Assembly (NCBI GenBank): GCA_910586975.1 | Contig: CAJUKX010000027.1 | Span: forward strand, 1 to 36,424 | Direction: 5' to 3' | DNA length: 36,424 nucleotides | Origin: an uncultured Muribaculaceae bacterium | GTDB lineage: Bacteria; Bacteroidota; Bacteroidia; Bacteroidales; Muribaculaceae | Part shown: positions 8,131 through 16,479 of the stretch, piece by piece | Numbering within the stretch: position 1 is the stretch's first letter | Layout: every line of letters starts with the position of its first letter | Translations under genes and position numbers: made by a program | The notes under the pieces: model-generated | Seen by the model: only the letters and a program-made list of their open reading frames with translations | Told to the model about the DNA's origin: nothing | The model's database searches: none

Positions 8131-8212
8131 TTTAAGACACAACTAATACGATAATCTGTCGGCTAAGATCTGTCGGTTACAAAAACTTTTCAGCAAATTA
8201 TTGCGTTAATAT

Positions 8213-8243
8213 TTTGTGGAGATGAGATTTATCGCTATCTTTG
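8213..8243 (+). promoter_or_regulatory. Promoter of the candidate small RNA
   Basis: TTTG (8213-8216), 19-base spacer, TATCTTTG (8236-8243): a full Bacteroidota promoter with no coding frame downstream on this strand before the terminator. Confidence 0.8.
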
Positions 8244-8249
8244 CATACA

Positions 8250-8356
8250 GAAAGGGTAGTTTCCCCTTGAAAGAAATACTTCGCTTGCGCGAGCAACGAT
8301 TTTATGGATCGGCAGTAGCCGGTTGGAAAGAGCAGTCGAAAGACCGCTCTTTTTTT
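8250..8356 (+). ncRNA. Candidate small non-coding RNA of about 105 nt
   Basis: The segment lies between a strong promoter and a strong terminator and has no credible open frame. It can fold into a series of hairpins: AAGGG/CCCTT near 8252-8268, GCTTGC/GCGAGC near 8283-8294, CGAT/ATCG near 8297-8311, CGGC/GCCG at about 8310-8321, and the terminator AAGAGC-GTC/GAC-GCTCTT with a GAAA loop (8328-8352) and T run. The next gene is on the opposite strand, so this is not a leader. Identity is unknown; a housekeeping RNA such as the Bacteroidales version of 6S is a possibility that was not tested. The exact 5' end is inferred from the promoter. Confidence 0.6.
8328..8356 (+). terminator. Terminator of the candidate small RNA
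   Basis: Stem of 9 bp with one A/C mismatch, GAAA loop at 8338-8341, and T run at 8350-8356. It lies 3 bases from the stop codon of the convergent DUF3800 gene. Confidence 0.85.
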
Positions 8357-8358
8357 GG

Positions 8359-9117
8359 TTAGTGAGGTATCACTTTCTGACCGAGTAATACACCATTGTC
8401 GGAAAATATGTTGTGTTTTACAGAGTCATAGGATCTATTGGGTCTTTCCGGATGAAGAAAATGTGTGGTAATTGGATATGCTATCAGGTCCGCTATTTGT
8501 AAGCCAATTATATTGTCACTCTTAAAGTTGAAGCCAAACCCTCCAATGCGCGAACGCAAACGCTCGGCTGTTACCCATTTAGTACCTCTGTTGCGAAGAC
8601 CGTTATAATAGTTTAACAACTTACTGTCCTCTTTCTTGCCTCTGCGCTCAACCACTATTGATATTTCGGCATTTGTTTCCTTGTTGTCAACACAGAATAT
8701 GCTTCTTTCTATCAAGTATGACAAAGATAGCCCATATACATCATCTTCTTCGCCTCGAATACAAAATTTACTGAGTTGTTCTTTGAGGATAGTACAACTT
8801 ACTATAACGTAAGCGTCGTGTTGGCTAAGGATGCGTTCGATGCCTTCAAAAAACTTAATCCTAAGCGTTTCATCCTTCAAACACAGGAAAGCGCCACGCC
8901 ATTTACGTATCTCTACTGAATGGATGACAATGTCAGCAGCTCCAAAGATTTCAGTTTTCAAATTCTCAAACGCTTTGTTGAGGGCGTTGAGATTCTTGCG
9001 TGAGACAAGAATCCCACACAATGTGAATATCGGGAACGACGGGTCGTATTTATCCAAATTGTGATCCCCGCATTCGTCGATGAATAGATAATATTTCGAT
9101 TTACTTTGTCTCTCCAT
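8359..9117 (-). CDS. DUF3800 domain-containing protein
   Basis: A 252-residue protein. Near the N-terminus it has the DUF3800 hallmark YLFIDECGDHN (11-21), and near the C-terminus IGLQIADLIAYPI with its conserved aspartate. The acidic residues at both ends are thought to form an RNase H-like active site in this family, whose function is not established. Many members lie in defence or mobile regions, but this one stands alone between an efflux operon and a biosynthetic pair. The gene is clearly more AT-rich than its neighbours, which hints at transfer. A -7 box, TAACTTTG on the minus strand, is at 9132-9139. The frame starts at the first ATG after it. Confidence 0.8.
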   Translation of the reverse strand: MERQSKSKYYLFIDECGDHNLDKYDPSFPIFTLCGILVSRKNLNALNKAFENLKTEIFGAADIVIHSVEIRKWRGAFLCLKDETLRIKFFEGIERILSQHDAYVIVSCTILKEQLSKFCIRGEEDDVYGLSLSYLIERSIFCVDNKETNAEISIVVERRGKKEDSKLLNYYNGLRNRGTKWVTAERLRSRIGGFGFNFKSDNIIGLQIADLIAYPITTHFLHPERPNRSYDSVKHNIFSDNGVLLGQKVIPH

Positions 9118-9131
9118 TGCTAAATGAAATG

Positions 9132-9139
9132 CAAAGTTA
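9132..9139 (-). promoter_or_regulatory. -7 box upstream of the DUF3800 gene
   Basis: TAACTTTG on the minus strand, 14 bases before the start codon. No good -33 element was found. Confidence 0.5.
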
Positions 9140-9204
9140 ATATAAATACCATAGCAACGAATAGGCTTATTCCAGATATTTTTCGTATTTTGTATTTTTT
9201 GTTG

Positions 9205-9212
9205 TAACTTTG
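9205..9212 (+). promoter_or_regulatory. -7 box upstream of the DUF4954-tilS operon
   Basis: TAACTTTG, 34 bases before the start at 9247. The -33 position holds TTTC and so matches only partly. Confidence 0.6.
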
Positions 9213-9246
9213 CACCAGCAAGATTCAGTAAAATAATTTAAGAAAT

Positions 9247-11238
9247 ATGTCTAATCAAAACTATCGACGACTTACAGCAGAAGAAATCAAGACCCTCGAA
9301 TCGCGCGGATGCGTCTGCGCTGACTGGTCAGGCGTAATGGTTGCCCCGGGATTCAAGTGTTCATCCATTGATAACGTGGAATTTTCGGGAGAGGTGCGTA
9401 TAGGAGTGCTTGATGGCACCTTCGAGCGCCCCGGAGGCTTGCTGCGCCGCTCGCATGTATCGCATGTGACACTCCACAACGTTACTATTGGTAACGGTGT
9501 GTATATACGCCATGTCGCCAATTACATAGCCAATTATGATATTGCCGACGGTGCGTATATAGAGAATGTCGACTGCCTGGTGTGCAGCCTTGATTCAACC
9601 TTCGGTATAGGTACAGAAGTATCGGTGCTCAATGAGACCGGAGGCCGCGAGGTGCCCGTCTACGAACGTCTTTCAGCCCAAACCGCATACCTCATAGCCT
9701 TGTATCGCCATGAGCGCGAGACAGTTGCAAAGCTCATAGAAATGATAAGAGCCCACGCCGCAGGCTTCCGTGGCCGTCGCGCAAGGGTAGGGAAGAATGC
9801 CGAAATCACAAACTGTGGTACTATCAACGATGTGAATATCGGAGATTATTCGCGTATAAAGGGTGCTACACGCCTTAAGGACGGCACAACGGTGTCGTCT
9901 GAGTCTGATCCTGTGTTCATAGGCCGCGATGTAATAGCCGAGGGCTTTGTTTTGGCCTCGGGCAGCCGGGTTGACGACGGTGCTGTGGTGCGCCATTGTT
10001 TTGTGGGGCAGGCCACCAACCTGTCGCATCTGTTCTCGGCTCACGACTCGCTGTTCTTTGCCAACTGCAACTGCGAGAATGGCGAGGCTGCCGCAATATT
10101 CGGTGGTCCCTACACCGTCACCATGCACAAGTCGAGCCTGCTCATCGCCGGTATATTCTCGTTCCTCAACGCCGGTTCCGGCTCAAACCAGAGCAACCAC
10201 ATGTACAAGCTCGGCCCCATACATCAGGGAGTTGTGGAACGAGGTTCAAAGACCACGAGCGATTCGTACATCCTGTGGCCGGCACGTATAGGAGCATTCT
10301 CGCTGGTGATGGGCCGACATGTAAATCATTCCGACACCTCGCGTCTGCCCTTCTCATATCTTATCGAAAATCATTCGGGCTCGTACCTGGTGCCGGGTGT
10401 CAACCTGCGCAGTGTAGGAACCATACGCGATGCACAGAAGTGGCCACGTCGCGATAAACGCAAGGACAGTGACAAGCTCGATTGTATAAACTTCAATCTG
10501 CTCAGCCCATATACAGTGGGTAAAATGGTGAGCGGACGCCAGCTGCTCAACGACCTTGAACGCACCGCCGGCGCCACAGCCGAGCGGTTTGCCTTTCAGG
10601 CCATGACCATCGAGGCCCGTGCGTTGCGCAAAGGCCGCCGTTATTACAGCATGGCCATTGACAAATTCATGGGAAATTCGGTTATACACCGGCTTGGCAA
10701 CACCAAGCTCACCTCAGATTCGCAGATATTGCAGGCCCTCTCGCCACTGCATCCGGCCGGACGCGGAGAGTGGGTTGACGTTTGTGGCATGTTTGCTCCC
10801 AAGTCAGAAATCGACCGTCTGTGTCGCGAAATTGCCGATGGTACTCTCGACACTCTCGATGCCATCGAAGCGCGCTGGCACAAACTGCACGAAGATTACT
10901 ACGACATGGAATGGACCTGGGTGTATGAATATCTGCCCGAATGGTTCGGCAAACCCATTGAAGAGCTTACCATACAGGACCTGCGGGCTATAGTTACACG
11001 CTGGCACGACAGTGTGAAGATGCTCGACAATATGCTGTATGACGATGCCCGTAAGGAATATTCGCTGCAATCGCGCACCGGTTTCGGAATTGACGACCCT
11101 GAAAGTTCGGCTCAGGGCGACTTTGTGAATGTACGCGGTGCCTTTGAGGACGATCCCTTTGTAAAGATGGTTCTCGACCATATCAATATCAAGGGTGAAC
11201 TTGCTTCAAGGACACTTGATAATTTAGGAGGCAATTGA
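9247..11238 (+). CDS. DUF4954 family protein with left-handed beta-helix
   Basis: A 663-residue protein matching my recollection of the DUF4954 family of Bacteroidota. The first two thirds contain many loose hexapeptide repeats (for example VEFSGEVRIGVLDGTF, VTLHNVTIGNGVYIRHVANY, AEITNCGTINDVNIGDYSRI), which build a left-handed beta-helix as in acyltransferases and nucleotidyl-sugar enzymes. The C-terminal third is alpha-helical. A conserved-looking histidine and asparagine region lies at about 312-355 (SNQSNHMYKLGPIHQG). The reaction is unknown; a sugar or acyl transferase role is only inferred from the fold. tilS starts one base after its stop, so the two are co-transcribed. Confidence 0.75.
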   Translation: MSNQNYRRLTAEEIKTLESRGCVCADWSGVMVAPGFKCSSIDNVEFSGEVRIGVLDGTFERPGGLLRRSHVSHVTLHNVTIGNGVYIRHVANYIANYDIADGAYIENVDCLVCSLDSTFGIGTEVSVLNETGGREVPVYERLSAQTAYLIALYRHERETVAKLIEMIRAHAAGFRGRRARVGKNAEITNCGTINDVNIGDYSRIKGATRLKDGTTVSSESDPVFIGRDVIAEGFVLASGSRVDDGAVVRHCFVGQATNLSHLFSAHDSLFFANCNCENGEAAAIFGGPYTVTMHKSSLLIAGIFSFLNAGSGSNQSNHMYKLGPIHQGVVERGSKTTSDSYILWPARIGAFSLVMGRHVNHSDTSRLPFSYLIENHSGSYLVPGVNLRSVGTIRDAQKWPRRDKRKDSDKLDCINFNLLSPYTVGKMVSGRQLLNDLERTAGATAERFAFQAMTIEARALRKGRRYYSMAIDKFMGNSVIHRLGNTKLTSDSQILQALSPLHPAGRGEWVDVCGMFAPKSEIDRLCREIADGTLDTLDAIEARWHKLHEDYYDMEWTWVYEYLPEWFGKPIEELTIQDLRAIVTRWHDSVKMLDNMLYDDARKEYSLQSRTGFGIDDPESSAQGDFVNVRGAFEDDPFVKMVLDHINIKGELASRTLDNLGGN

Positions 11239-11239
11239 A

Positions 11240-12571
11240 ATGAAGTTTTTAGCCAAGGTAAAACAAAACATACACAGGCACAATCTCTTGCGCCAGCAGG
11301 GTAAGGTAATTGTAGCGGTGAGCGGAGGAGCCGATTCGGTGGCTCTGCTGGCTGCCCTTACCGACCTTGGCTATGACTGCGTGGCCGCTCATTGCAACTT
11401 TCATCTGCGCGGTGCCGAATCAATGCGCGACATGCGTCATGTGGAGGACATCACCGCTCAGATTGGAGTTGATCTGTATATAAAGGATTTTGATGTGGAT
11501 GCCCGGCGCAAAGAGACCGGCGAGTCGCTCGAAATGGCTTGCCGGGAATTGCGCTACAACTGGTTTATGGAGCTGCTCGACCGCGATTTCGCGCAGGCCA
11601 TAGCCGTGGGGCATCATAAGGAAGACCAGGCCGAGACTTTTTTCCTGAACCTGATGCGCGGCTCGGGTGTGGCAGGATTGTCGGGAATGCGCTACCGCAA
11701 TGGCCTGGTAGTGCGTCCGCTGCTCGATACCTCTCGGGCCGAAATTGAAGAATATCTGCGCGAGAAAGGCCTTGATTGGATTGTTGATTCGAGCAACGCC
11801 TCCGACGATTTTGCACGCAACCGATTGCGCAACCATGTGCTGCCCATGCTTGAGGAACTGTTTCCGGGAGCCGTTGATTCCGTGTTGAAATCAATGGAGA
11901 TATTGCGCGAGAACAATGACGTGTACTCCCTTGCCGTGAGCAATGGTATCAAGCCGTATGTGGATGAGAAAAACGATGAGGCAGACCTCGCCGCATTGCT
12001 TGATAACGAGGGCTTTGCCGCCGCATACCTGTTTGAATACCTGCGCAAAGAGGGATTCAACCGCAGTATGACCAACTCGATGCTCGAATGTTCACAGCGC
12101 AGCGGAGGAACGTTTACAAGCCCCTCGGGCATAATACGCGATGTAGATCACGGCAAACTGCGCGCACCGCGTACCAAGCGGGCCGGTGGTCTTGATATCA
12201 CCGAGGTAAATATTTCACGCGATATTTTCGAGCCGCTGCGCATTGAGGTAAGTCACCATGACGTGAGCGAATTCCGTCCCGAACGCGATGCCAACATAGC
12301 CTATATTGATGAAAAGGTTCTCGAAGAGAATCACCGTTGGGCCGTGAGACACTGGCGGCGCGGCGACCGCATGATTCCGTATGGCATGAAGGATAGTAAA
12401 CTGCTCAGCGACATTTTTGCAGATGCGCATCTGAGCACATCGTCAAAGCAAGCCTTGTGGCTGCTGACATGCGATGATGAGATAGTATGGGTGGCAGGAC
12501 TGCGCGCATCAGCCATGTTCTCCATAGGCCCCGGCACCAAGCGTTTCATCAAACTTAAGTATTTGGGATAA
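11240..12571 (+). CDS. tilS: tRNA(Ile)-lysidine synthase
   Basis: A 443-residue enzyme of the N-type ATP pyrophosphatase family that converts cytidine 34 of tRNA-Ile(CAU) to lysidine, letting it read AUA. The PP-loop AVSGGADSVALL (26-37) opens the protein. The tRNA-binding stretch HHKEDQAETFFLNLMRGSG (about 119-137) and the C-terminal module (about 365-443, with HWRRGDRMIPYGM) follow in the usual order. The length is normal for the family. It follows the DUF4954 gene with a one-base gap. The gene is expected to be essential. Confidence 0.95.
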   Translation: MKFLAKVKQNIHRHNLLRQQGKVIVAVSGGADSVALLAALTDLGYDCVAAHCNFHLRGAESMRDMRHVEDITAQIGVDLYIKDFDVDARRKETGESLEMACRELRYNWFMELLDRDFAQAIAVGHHKEDQAETFFLNLMRGSGVAGLSGMRYRNGLVVRPLLDTSRAEIEEYLREKGLDWIVDSSNASDDFARNRLRNHVLPMLEELFPGAVDSVLKSMEILRENNDVYSLAVSNGIKPYVDEKNDEADLAALLDNEGFAAAYLFEYLRKEGFNRSMTNSMLECSQRSGGTFTSPSGIIRDVDHGKLRAPRTKRAGGLDITEVNISRDIFEPLRIEVSHHDVSEFRPERDANIAYIDEKVLEENHRWAVRHWRRGDRMIPYGMKDSKLLSDIFADAHLSTSSKQALWLLTCDDEIVWVAGLRASAMFSIGPGTKRFIKLKYLG

Positions 12572-12610
12572 TTTGGCACTCAAAACGCAGAAAATGAATA
12601 ATTTTTTGTT

Positions 12611-12618
12611 TAACTTTG
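12611..12618 (+). promoter_or_regulatory. -7 box upstream of the glycosidase operon
   Basis: TAACTTTG, 26 bases before the start codon at 12645. The -33 region has no clear TTTG at the right distance. Confidence 0.55.
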
Positions 12619-12644
12619 TGTGTTGAATCAATTGCTTACTTATC

Positions 12645-14936
12645 ATGAAAAATTTCAAACGTATAGGGCTGTTGATGGCAGCGGCTTCAACCGTCGCAGC
12701 AGTCAACGCCGCCAATCCTATTGTGGCTACAGATGCCTACAGCTGGCACGGCGACACAATAAGCCAGGGCGAATACATGGCTTTTTCGCCTGATGGTACA
12801 GAGCTGATATCAACTTATTCAGCACAACCCGGTTATTTCATGCCGATCAACAAACATTGGAAACTGTCTAAGGACATTTCGCCATATCCACAGCTCATCA
12901 CCCCCAACAAGCTTCATACCGCCATATACAATCTCGGCCTTGAAGAAATGATAAATGCAGTGGAACCGGATACCACCCTGCGCACAGGCAAGGAGTGGGC
13001 CGGAGTTTGGACACGCGACGTTTCGTACTCGATTCTGCTGTCGATGGCCTATCTGCAGCCCGAGGCTTCAAGGATTTCGCTGATGCGCAAGGTTACGCCT
13101 ACAGGCCGCATCATTCAGGACACCGGCAGCGGTGGAGCATGGCCTATAAGCTCCGACCGCATGATCTGGGCTCTCGCGGCATACGAGGTGTATAAGGTCA
13201 CAGGCGACAAGGAGTGGCTCGAATACATATATCCCATCATTGCCAACTCTATGAGCGATGATGAGAAGATTACGGCATCGGCCGACGGACTAGTCAAAGG
13301 CGAGACTTCATTCATTGACTGGCGCGAGCAAAGCTATCCCAAGTGGATGCAGACCGCCGATATTTATAATTCAGAAGCTCTCGGCACCTCTATAGTTCAC
13401 GCACAGACATACCGCGTATTGTCGGAAATAGCATCGGACCTCGGCAAGAAAAAAGAGGCAACAATGTATGAAGCCAAGGCTAATGCAATTGCAGAAGCCG
13501 TAAACAACCGCTTGTGGCTCGACGACAAGGGCTATTATGCCATGTATAATTACGGTCGCAACTTCCCTATAGTCAATCCGCGAGCCGAAACCCTTGGCGA
13601 ATCGCTTGCCATACTCTATGACGTGGCTCCCGAAGACCGCGCCCGCAGCATCACCGAGAATAATCCCACAACGCCCTACGGCGTGGGCATTTTCTTCCCG
13701 CAGATTGCCGATATGCCGCCCTACCACAACAATTCATTATGGCCTTGGGTAGCCTCATATTGGGCTCTTGCCAATGCCAAGGTGGGCAATGAGCAGGGAT
13801 TGCTCGAAGCCATAGGTTCGGTGTATCGTCCGGCGGCGCTGTTCACTACAAACAAAGAAAACTTCGTGCTCGACAATGGCGACATTGCCACAGAACTCAA
13901 CTCGTCGAACATGCTGTGGTGTCTGGCCGGAAACCTTGCCATAACCCAACGCATACTGTTTGGTATAACATTCGAAAAAGACGGGTTGGCATTCCACCCC
14001 GTAGTACCCAAGGCCCTTGGACAGACTCGCTCGCTTAATAATTTCACCTATCGCAATGCCAAGCTCAATATCACCGTAAAGGGTTATGGCAACAAGATAA
14101 GGGAATTTACACTGAACGGCAAGCCTCACGGACCCTTTGTACCCGCCAACATAAAGGGCGAGAACAACATCGTTATCACCATGGCCGACAATGACTTCAC
14201 CCCCATGCAGGTGGCTCATACCGCCAACAAAAAAGCACCGCTTACGCCAATAGCACGCCTGTCGCACTCGCCCGAACTTGCCGCTGAAGGCGCGCCGGTC
14301 AACAACCTGCTCGAATGGCAGCCGATAGAGTACATTGGCAAATATATAGTACTGCGCGACGGACAGCCTGTGGCCGAGACACGAAACACATCTTTCGAAG
14401 CCGTGGTGCCCGGCGAATATCAGGTGATAGGCGTCAGCACCGACGGCGTGCAATCTTTCGCATCAGAGCCGCTAAACAACTTCGCCACCACTGTTATTGA
14501 AATGCCCGGAGAGTCAACGGCATTGAAGTCGGCCGAGGTAAGCTATCAGCCCGCCGAGGGTATCAACGGCTACCATGGCCTCGGTTTTGTAGAAGTTGAC
14601 CACTCTACGGCACCGATAAATATCAAACTGCCTGTAGCAGAAGAAGGCACTTACTCAATCTCGTTGGTTTACGCCAACGGTAACGGTCCGGTGAACACCG
14701 AGAACAAATGTGCCATTCGCACACTCACCGTCGACGGCAATAAAGCCGGCACCATAGTGATGCCTCACCGCGGGGTAGGAAACTGGAGCGACTGGGGACG
14801 CACCAACAATGTAGTGGTACCCCTCTCAGCCGGAAATCATGAGATAGGAATAGCATTCTTCCCCGAAGACGAAAATATGAACCTCAATACCAACCATGCG
14901 ATCATTGACCGTGTGATTGTTCAAAAAATAAAGTGA
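12645..14936 (+). CDS. Secreted six-hairpin (alpha/alpha)6 glycosidase with C-terminal beta module
   Basis: A 763-residue protein with a signal peptide (1-22, cut after VNA). The central region (about 85-450) has the look of an (alpha/alpha)6 barrel glycoside hydrolase: EWAGVWTRDVSYSILLSM (118-135) with a likely catalytic aspartate in WTRD, FIDWREQSYPKWM (223-235), and HNNSLWPWVASYWALA (361-376). These fit the broad group holding GH63, trehalases and mannosylglycerate hydrolase; the exact family and substrate were not determined. After a linker, residues about 610-763 resemble a CBM6/35-like galactose-binding domain (VGNWSDWGRTNNVVVPL). The next gene starts one base after the stop, so the two are one unit. 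Confidence 0.75.
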   Translation: MKNFKRIGLLMAAASTVAAVNAANPIVATDAYSWHGDTISQGEYMAFSPDGTELISTYSAQPGYFMPINKHWKLSKDISPYPQLITPNKLHTAIYNLGLEEMINAVEPDTTLRTGKEWAGVWTRDVSYSILLSMAYLQPEASRISLMRKVTPTGRIIQDTGSGGAWPISSDRMIWALAAYEVYKVTGDKEWLEYIYPIIANSMSDDEKITASADGLVKGETSFIDWREQSYPKWMQTADIYNSEALGTSIVHAQTYRVLSEIASDLGKKKEATMYEAKANAIAEAVNNRLWLDDKGYYAMYNYGRNFPIVNPRAETLGESLAILYDVAPEDRARSITENNPTTPYGVGIFFPQIADMPPYHNNSLWPWVASYWALANAKVGNEQGLLEAIGSVYRPAALFTTNKENFVLDNGDIATELNSSNMLWCLAGNLAITQRILFGITFEKDGLAFHPVVPKALGQTRSLNNFTYRNAKLNITVKGYGNKIREFTLNGKPHGPFVPANIKGENNIVITMADNDFTPMQVAHTANKKAPLTPIARLSHSPELAAEGAPVNNLLEWQPIEYIGKYIVLRDGQPVAETRNTSFEAVVPGEYQVIGVSTDGVQSFASEPLNNFATTVIEMPGESTALKSAEVSYQPAEGINGYHGLGFVEVDHSTAPINIKLPVAEEGTYSISLVYANGNGPVNTENKCAIRTLTVDGNKAGTIVMPHRGVGNWSDWGRTNNVVVPLSAGNHEIGIAFFPEDENMNLNTNHAIIDRVIVQKIK

Positions 14937-14937
14937 T

Positions 14938-15423
14938 ATGAACAGAATACTTGCCTCAATCGCAGCCGTAGCCCTGGGGCTATGTGCATTTGCCCAGTCT
15001 CAGTTGTCGACAACCGAAAAAGCCAATCCCAACGATGACACGTTCATCGACATGGCCGTATCGGCCGGCAAACAGGCAAAGGCCGCCGGCGAAAAGCCGT
15101 GCGGAACCGTAGTAATACTCAACGGAGCATGGAAGGCCACAGGCACACCCTCGGCCACTGCTACCGCCGAGGAAAACGCAATAAGCAAGAGCCGCCTGAA
15201 ATCGCTGAAAGGCGCACGGGTTTACACTGTATTCGAGCCGACTACCCGAGCCTTGGTAGCCTTGACCAAAGCCGGTGCCGATGCAGTGTACTATGCCGTT
15301 ACCTCCGACGATGCGGTAGAGGCAGGTATATACAAGCAGGAGGAATACATACCGAGCGACTCGGCAACAATTCCGGCTATATGGGTTGACTACATTCCCG
15401 CCCTTGACCTTATGAGTAAATAA
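14938..15423 (+). CDS. Secreted deaminase-fold protein lacking zinc ligands
   Basis: A 161-residue protein with a signal peptide (1-19, cut after AFA). Residues 36-138 read like a guanine or cytidine deaminase: FIDMAVSAGKQAKAAGEKP, then CGTVVILNGAWKATG, then VYTVFEP, then DAVYYAVTSDDAVEAGI. The zinc-binding residues are missing. The expected HAE is TAE (76-78), and the expected PCxxC is PTTRA (101-105). The general-acid glutamate position (E78) and the surrounding fold residues remain. This looks like a pseudoenzyme moved to the periplasm or outside, perhaps a ligand-binding protein. It directly follows the glycosidase gene and precedes a terminator. Confidence 0.7.
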   Translation: MNRILASIAAVALGLCAFAQSQLSTTEKANPNDDTFIDMAVSAGKQAKAAGEKPCGTVVILNGAWKATGTPSATATAEENAISKSRLKSLKGARVYTVFEPTTRALVALTKAGADAVYYAVTSDDAVEAGIYKQEEYIPSDSATIPAIWVDYIPALDLMSK

Positions 15424-15440
15424 GATATAGTCTATAAGAC

Positions 15441-15486
15441 AAAAAGCCCGCAACCATGCTGAGATGAAAGCAGTTGCGGGCTTTTT
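15441..15486. terminator. Bidirectional terminator between the deaminase-like gene and tRNA-Arg
   Basis: AAAAAGCCCGCAAC (15441-15454) pairs with GTTGCGGGCTTTTT (15473-15486). A run of A before and T after make it work in both directions, ending the glycosidase operon and the opposite-strand tRNA-Arg. Confidence 0.9.
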
Positions 15487-15489
15487 ATG

Positions 15490-15561
15490 TACCCCGAAGG
15501 AGAATCGAACTCCTATCTAAAGTTTAGGAAACTTCTATTCTATCCGTTGAACTATCGGGGC
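15490..15561 (-). tRNA. tRNA-Arg (anticodon CCT)
   Basis: On the minus strand, acceptor GCCCCGA pairs with TCGGGGT (the G1-U72 pair is a wobble), the anticodon stem GAAGT/ACTTT closes the loop TTCCTAA with anticodon CCT, and the T stem AGGAG/CTCCT closes TTCGATT. The discriminator is A. It reads AGG codons. Confidence 0.93.
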
Positions 15562-15568
15562 GATGATG

Positions 15569-15599
15569 CAAAGTTACGACATTTTCCTCATTTTGCAAA
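15569..15599 (-). promoter_or_regulatory. Promoter of tRNA-Arg
   Basis: Minus-strand TTTG (15596-15599), 19-base spacer and TAACTTTG (15569-15576), directly before the tRNA and only 8 bases past the stop codon of the muramidase gene. Confidence 0.8.
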
Positions 15600-15607
15600 A
15601 TGTGTAA

Positions 15608-16396
15608 TTAGCTTTTCTTATGTTTCTGATAGGCAGCAGCGAGTTTGCGGTGATAGCCGCGGGCGGCATAGCTCGGGCCATTGTATCCGCGGGCAAATGC
15701 GCTCCAGTTTTTCGATTTGAGGGCCGGGAGCAGACCTGCACGGGTTATGAATTCAGCGAAAAGCTCGAGCTGGTCACGCTCTGATCGCGACATCAGGCGG
15801 TAAAATTCCTGAGGCGACTTGGTGCCGCACTGGCGCCAGTTGAATCCTCCTATCTGGAACATACCCCAGAACGTGCCTTCTATGGCCGAGACAGAGTCAA
15901 TGCTCATGGCCTGGTCGAGTCGAGCCTGAACAGCGGCTTGCTGCGATCCGTATTTTGAGATATTAGGGCGTGAGAATATGGCAGGACGACTTTTGGTATA
16001 CTTCGACAGGTTGACCTTGTGGCGGGCGGCCATTTTGCGGTACACACTCAGATCGAAGTTGATCAACGGCTTGTTTGTGTCCCAGAATCCCTGGTGCGAG
16101 CGTCCGGCCTCGATATCCACAACAGCTTTTACCGCGGCGACTTCAACACCCAGCTGCGCGGCCACTTCCTGAAAATCCTTTTCGGTAAGTGGGCCGTAGT
16201 TTACCGAGTCGGGTTCTTGAAAACGCAGACGTACGGTATCTTCTCCGATGACAAAATACTGCCGGTCGGGATCAATGTATCTGATAGAGTCGGGCGGTGT
16301 CAGGATAAACTGAGGCTCAGCTTGCGATTTGCTTGATGTACAGGCTATGAATATGAGGAGAGGAAGAAACAGTATCCCCGTTCGGGTAAAATGCAT
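15608..16396 (-). CDS. N-acetylmuramidase-domain lipoprotein
   Basis: A 262-residue protein with a lipoprotein signal ending LLIFIAC (acylated Cys19). Residues about 73-258 match the N-acetylmuramidase family (PF11860, DUF3380), as in some phage endolysins. The segment VKAVVDIEAGRSHQGFWDTNKP (about 89-110) includes Glu96, the likely catalytic acid. FWGMFQIGGFNWRQCG and the closing NGPSYAARGYHRKLAAAY are also typical. It should cut glycan strands of peptidoglycan from a membrane anchor. Whether it serves wall turnover or comes from a phage is unclear; no other phage genes are near. It lies 83 bases downstream of pepD with a hairpin between. Confidence 0.8.
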   Translation of the reverse strand: MHFTRTGILFLPLLIFIACTSSKSQAEPQFILTPPDSIRYIDPDRQYFVIGEDTVRLRFQEPDSVNYGPLTEKDFQEVAAQLGVEVAAVKAVVDIEAGRSHQGFWDTNKPLINFDLSVYRKMAARHKVNLSKYTKSRPAIFSRPNISKYGSQQAAVQARLDQAMSIDSVSAIEGTFWGMFQIGGFNWRQCGTKSPQEFYRLMSRSERDQLELFAEFITRAGLLPALKSKNWSAFARGYNGPSYAARGYHRKLAAAYQKHKKS

Positions 16397-16430
16397 ATTA
16401 TGTTTTATTGGTTAGACAATCCTATAAGTA

Positions 16431-16465
16431 AGCATAAGGACAGGCTTTTGCCATGTCCTTATGCT
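16431..16465 (-). terminator. Hairpin downstream of pepD
   Basis: AGCATAAGGACA (16431-16442) pairs perfectly with TGTCCTTATGCT (16454-16465). The minus-strand sequence after it is not T-rich, so termination may be incomplete, and the muramidase gene could be served by readthrough. Confidence 0.55.
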
Positions 16466-16479
16466 GATAGGGAATAATT

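Noticed and set aside
8135..8180. Short direct repeat ATCTGTCGG, twice
   Set aside because: Two copies of nine bases near each other with no further structure; could be chance.
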